From: Balneola sp.
GTDB lineage: Bacteria > Bacteroidota > Rhodothermia > Balneolales > Balneolaceae
Direction of reading: 5' to 3'
DNA length: 64,000 nucleotides
Assembly (NCBI GenBank): GCA_002720745.1
Contig: PBJO01000002.1
Span: 111,858 to 175,857, forward strand
The position numbers were made by a program, and so were the translations under genes. Shown here in pieces: positions 63,282 to 64,000 of the stretch (position 1 is its first letter; every line of letters starts with the position of its first letter). The notes beneath the pieces were generated by a model, which saw only the letters and a list, made by a program, of their open reading frames with translations, did not search any database and was not told where the DNA came from.

Positions 63282-64000
63282 AAATCATTAATGCAAATCA
63301 AAATATTGAGTGGAGAAAACTACTTTCAGAAAAAAATGAATTAAAAACTATTATTAAATTTGATAATCTCTTAAAAATGCAATCTTTTAAAGGTTTGCAA
63401 AAAATCAATAAGATACTTAATCAAAAAAATATAGAAAAATTAAAAGTTACTAAAAAAGAAATAACCAATGCTGGAAAGCTAGTTACTGATGATGAGAAAT
63501 TTGCTCTATATGAATCTATTAAAAATATATCATTTGTTTCAAAATCTCAACTAAAAGATATTAGTAATAAAATCGAACCTATAAATGGATTAACTATTTG
63601 GGATAAATTTGTTCCAATTAGTAGCGTTGGTTTATATATTCCAGGTGGTACAGCACCACTTGTTTCATCTTTCTTGATGCAAGTAATACCTGCTATAACA
63701 GCTGGATGCAAAGATATTGTTATTTGCACTCCTCCCGATAAGAATGGAAAAGTTTATCCAGTAATATTATGGCTAGCCGACCAGTTAAAAGTTTCAAATA
63801 TTTATAAAATTGGTGGAGCTCAAGCTATATTGTCAATGGCTAATGGTTATCTTGGAATACCAAAAGTAAACAAGATATTTGGCCCTGGTAACTCTTATGT
63901 AGCAGAGGCAAAAAAATATGTAAGTAATAAAGTTGCAATAGATTTATATGCTGGTCCAAGTGAAGTAATGGTAGTGACTAATAATAGAGAAAATATATCA
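63278..64000 (+). CDS. hisD: Histidinol dehydrogenase, N-terminal part (3' truncated by window edge)
   Basis: 241 codons from the ATG at 63278 to the last base without a stop. The HisD landmarks SVGLYIPGGTAPLVSSFLM, PDKNGKVYPVILWLAD, KIGGAQAILSMANG and KIFGPGNSYVAEAKKYV and the start of the AGPSEVMVV segment are present. It oxidises histidinol to histidine. Strongly AT-rich; translation coupled to hisG by the ATGA overlap. Later his genes presumably follow outside the window. Confidence 0.95.
   Translation, partial: MKIINANQNIEWRKLLSEKNELKTIIKFDNLLKMQSFKGLQKINKILNQKNIEKLKVTKKEITNAGKLVTDDEKFALYESIKNISFVSKSQLKDISNKIEPINGLTIWDKFVPISSVGLYIPGGTAPLVSSFLMQVIPAITAGCKDIVICTPPDKNGKVYPVILWLADQLKVSNIYKIGGAQAILSMANGYLGIPKVNKIFGPGNSYVAEAKKYVSNKVAIDLYAGPSEVMVVTNNRENIS

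Noticed and set aside
62795..63301. 168-codon minus-strand frame
   Set aside because: Antisense shadow of hisG; its length reflects AT-rich, biased codons on the real strand.
1..64000. CRISPR arrays, rRNA genes, insertion sequences
   Set aside because: No regularly spaced repeats, no ribosomal RNA core motifs, no transposase frames were seen.

Overview
The window is a typical chromosomal stretch of a Gram-negative bacterium of the Bacteroidota/Balneolota type (inference). Supporting signs are the inserted-domain signal peptidase I, 7TM-HD phosphohydrolase PgpH, RodZ-like membrane HTH protein, menaquinone-type UbiE, GroESL without an obvious CIRCE element, a bacilliredoxin, a GH20 hexosaminidase, and the four-part Lhr/ATP-ligase/exonuclease/PdeM repair set. 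Base composition is moderate (one hand-counted line, 40981-41040, is 26/60 G+C) until about 62.0 kb. There it drops sharply (11/60 and 13/60 in the lines starting at 63301 and 63361).

Layout. 0-5.7 kb: 3' end of an OsmC gene (+), then a minus-strand run: UPF0173 hydrolase, S1/P1 nuclease (frameshifted), Gfo/Idh oxidoreductase, saccharopine-dehydrogenase-like protein, fatty acid desaturase. 5.9-12.2 kb: bacilliredoxin (+), then ggt, xerD, pgpH and a decayed hisG'-'hisA scar (-). 12.5-16.5 kb: thiamine-binding-like protein, lepA, unknown gene, lepB (+). 16.6-19.1 kb: rlmN and an outer-membrane barrel (-). 19.5-25.7 kb: pcm, DUF368/PopT, rsmA, groES, groEL, Ca/Na antiporter (+). 25.7-37.3 kb: GH20, an AlkA-like protein and the ligase-associated DNA-repair genes (-). 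37.5-43.5 kb: acs (+), then a small membrane protein, ligA and a RodZ-like gene (-). 44.3-48.5 kb: orphan membrane protein, histidine-phosphatase pseudogene, ubiE, fabZ, panB, surE (+). 48.6-52.9 kb: lipase, unknown, coaBC, rpoZ, gmk, yicC (-). 53.0-55.5 kb: carbamoyltransferase, DUF5989, SxtJ-like (+). 55.6-61.0 kb: msrB, a glmM-DUF1460 fusion, SGNH-TPR protein, cobalamin adenosyltransferase (-). 61.1-64 kb: unknown secreted protein, then an AT-rich yerC-hisG-hisD operon running off the window (+).

The most notable result concerns histidine biosynthesis. At 11.8-12.2 kb, in what looks like empty DNA, the minus strand carries the first codons of one hisG joined directly to the second half of hisA, with stops and a frame change. 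At 62.2-64 kb there is an intact, much more AT-rich his operon. The simplest reading is loss of the resident his operon by internal deletion and replacement by a foreign one. Other points: an in-frame glmM/lipoprotein fusion, a G6-tract frameshift in the S1/P1 nuclease, an AlkA-like glycosylase that appears to lack its catalytic aspartate, and a histidine-phosphatase pseudogene. I saw no CRISPR array, rRNA, convincing tRNA, prophage or insertion sequence.
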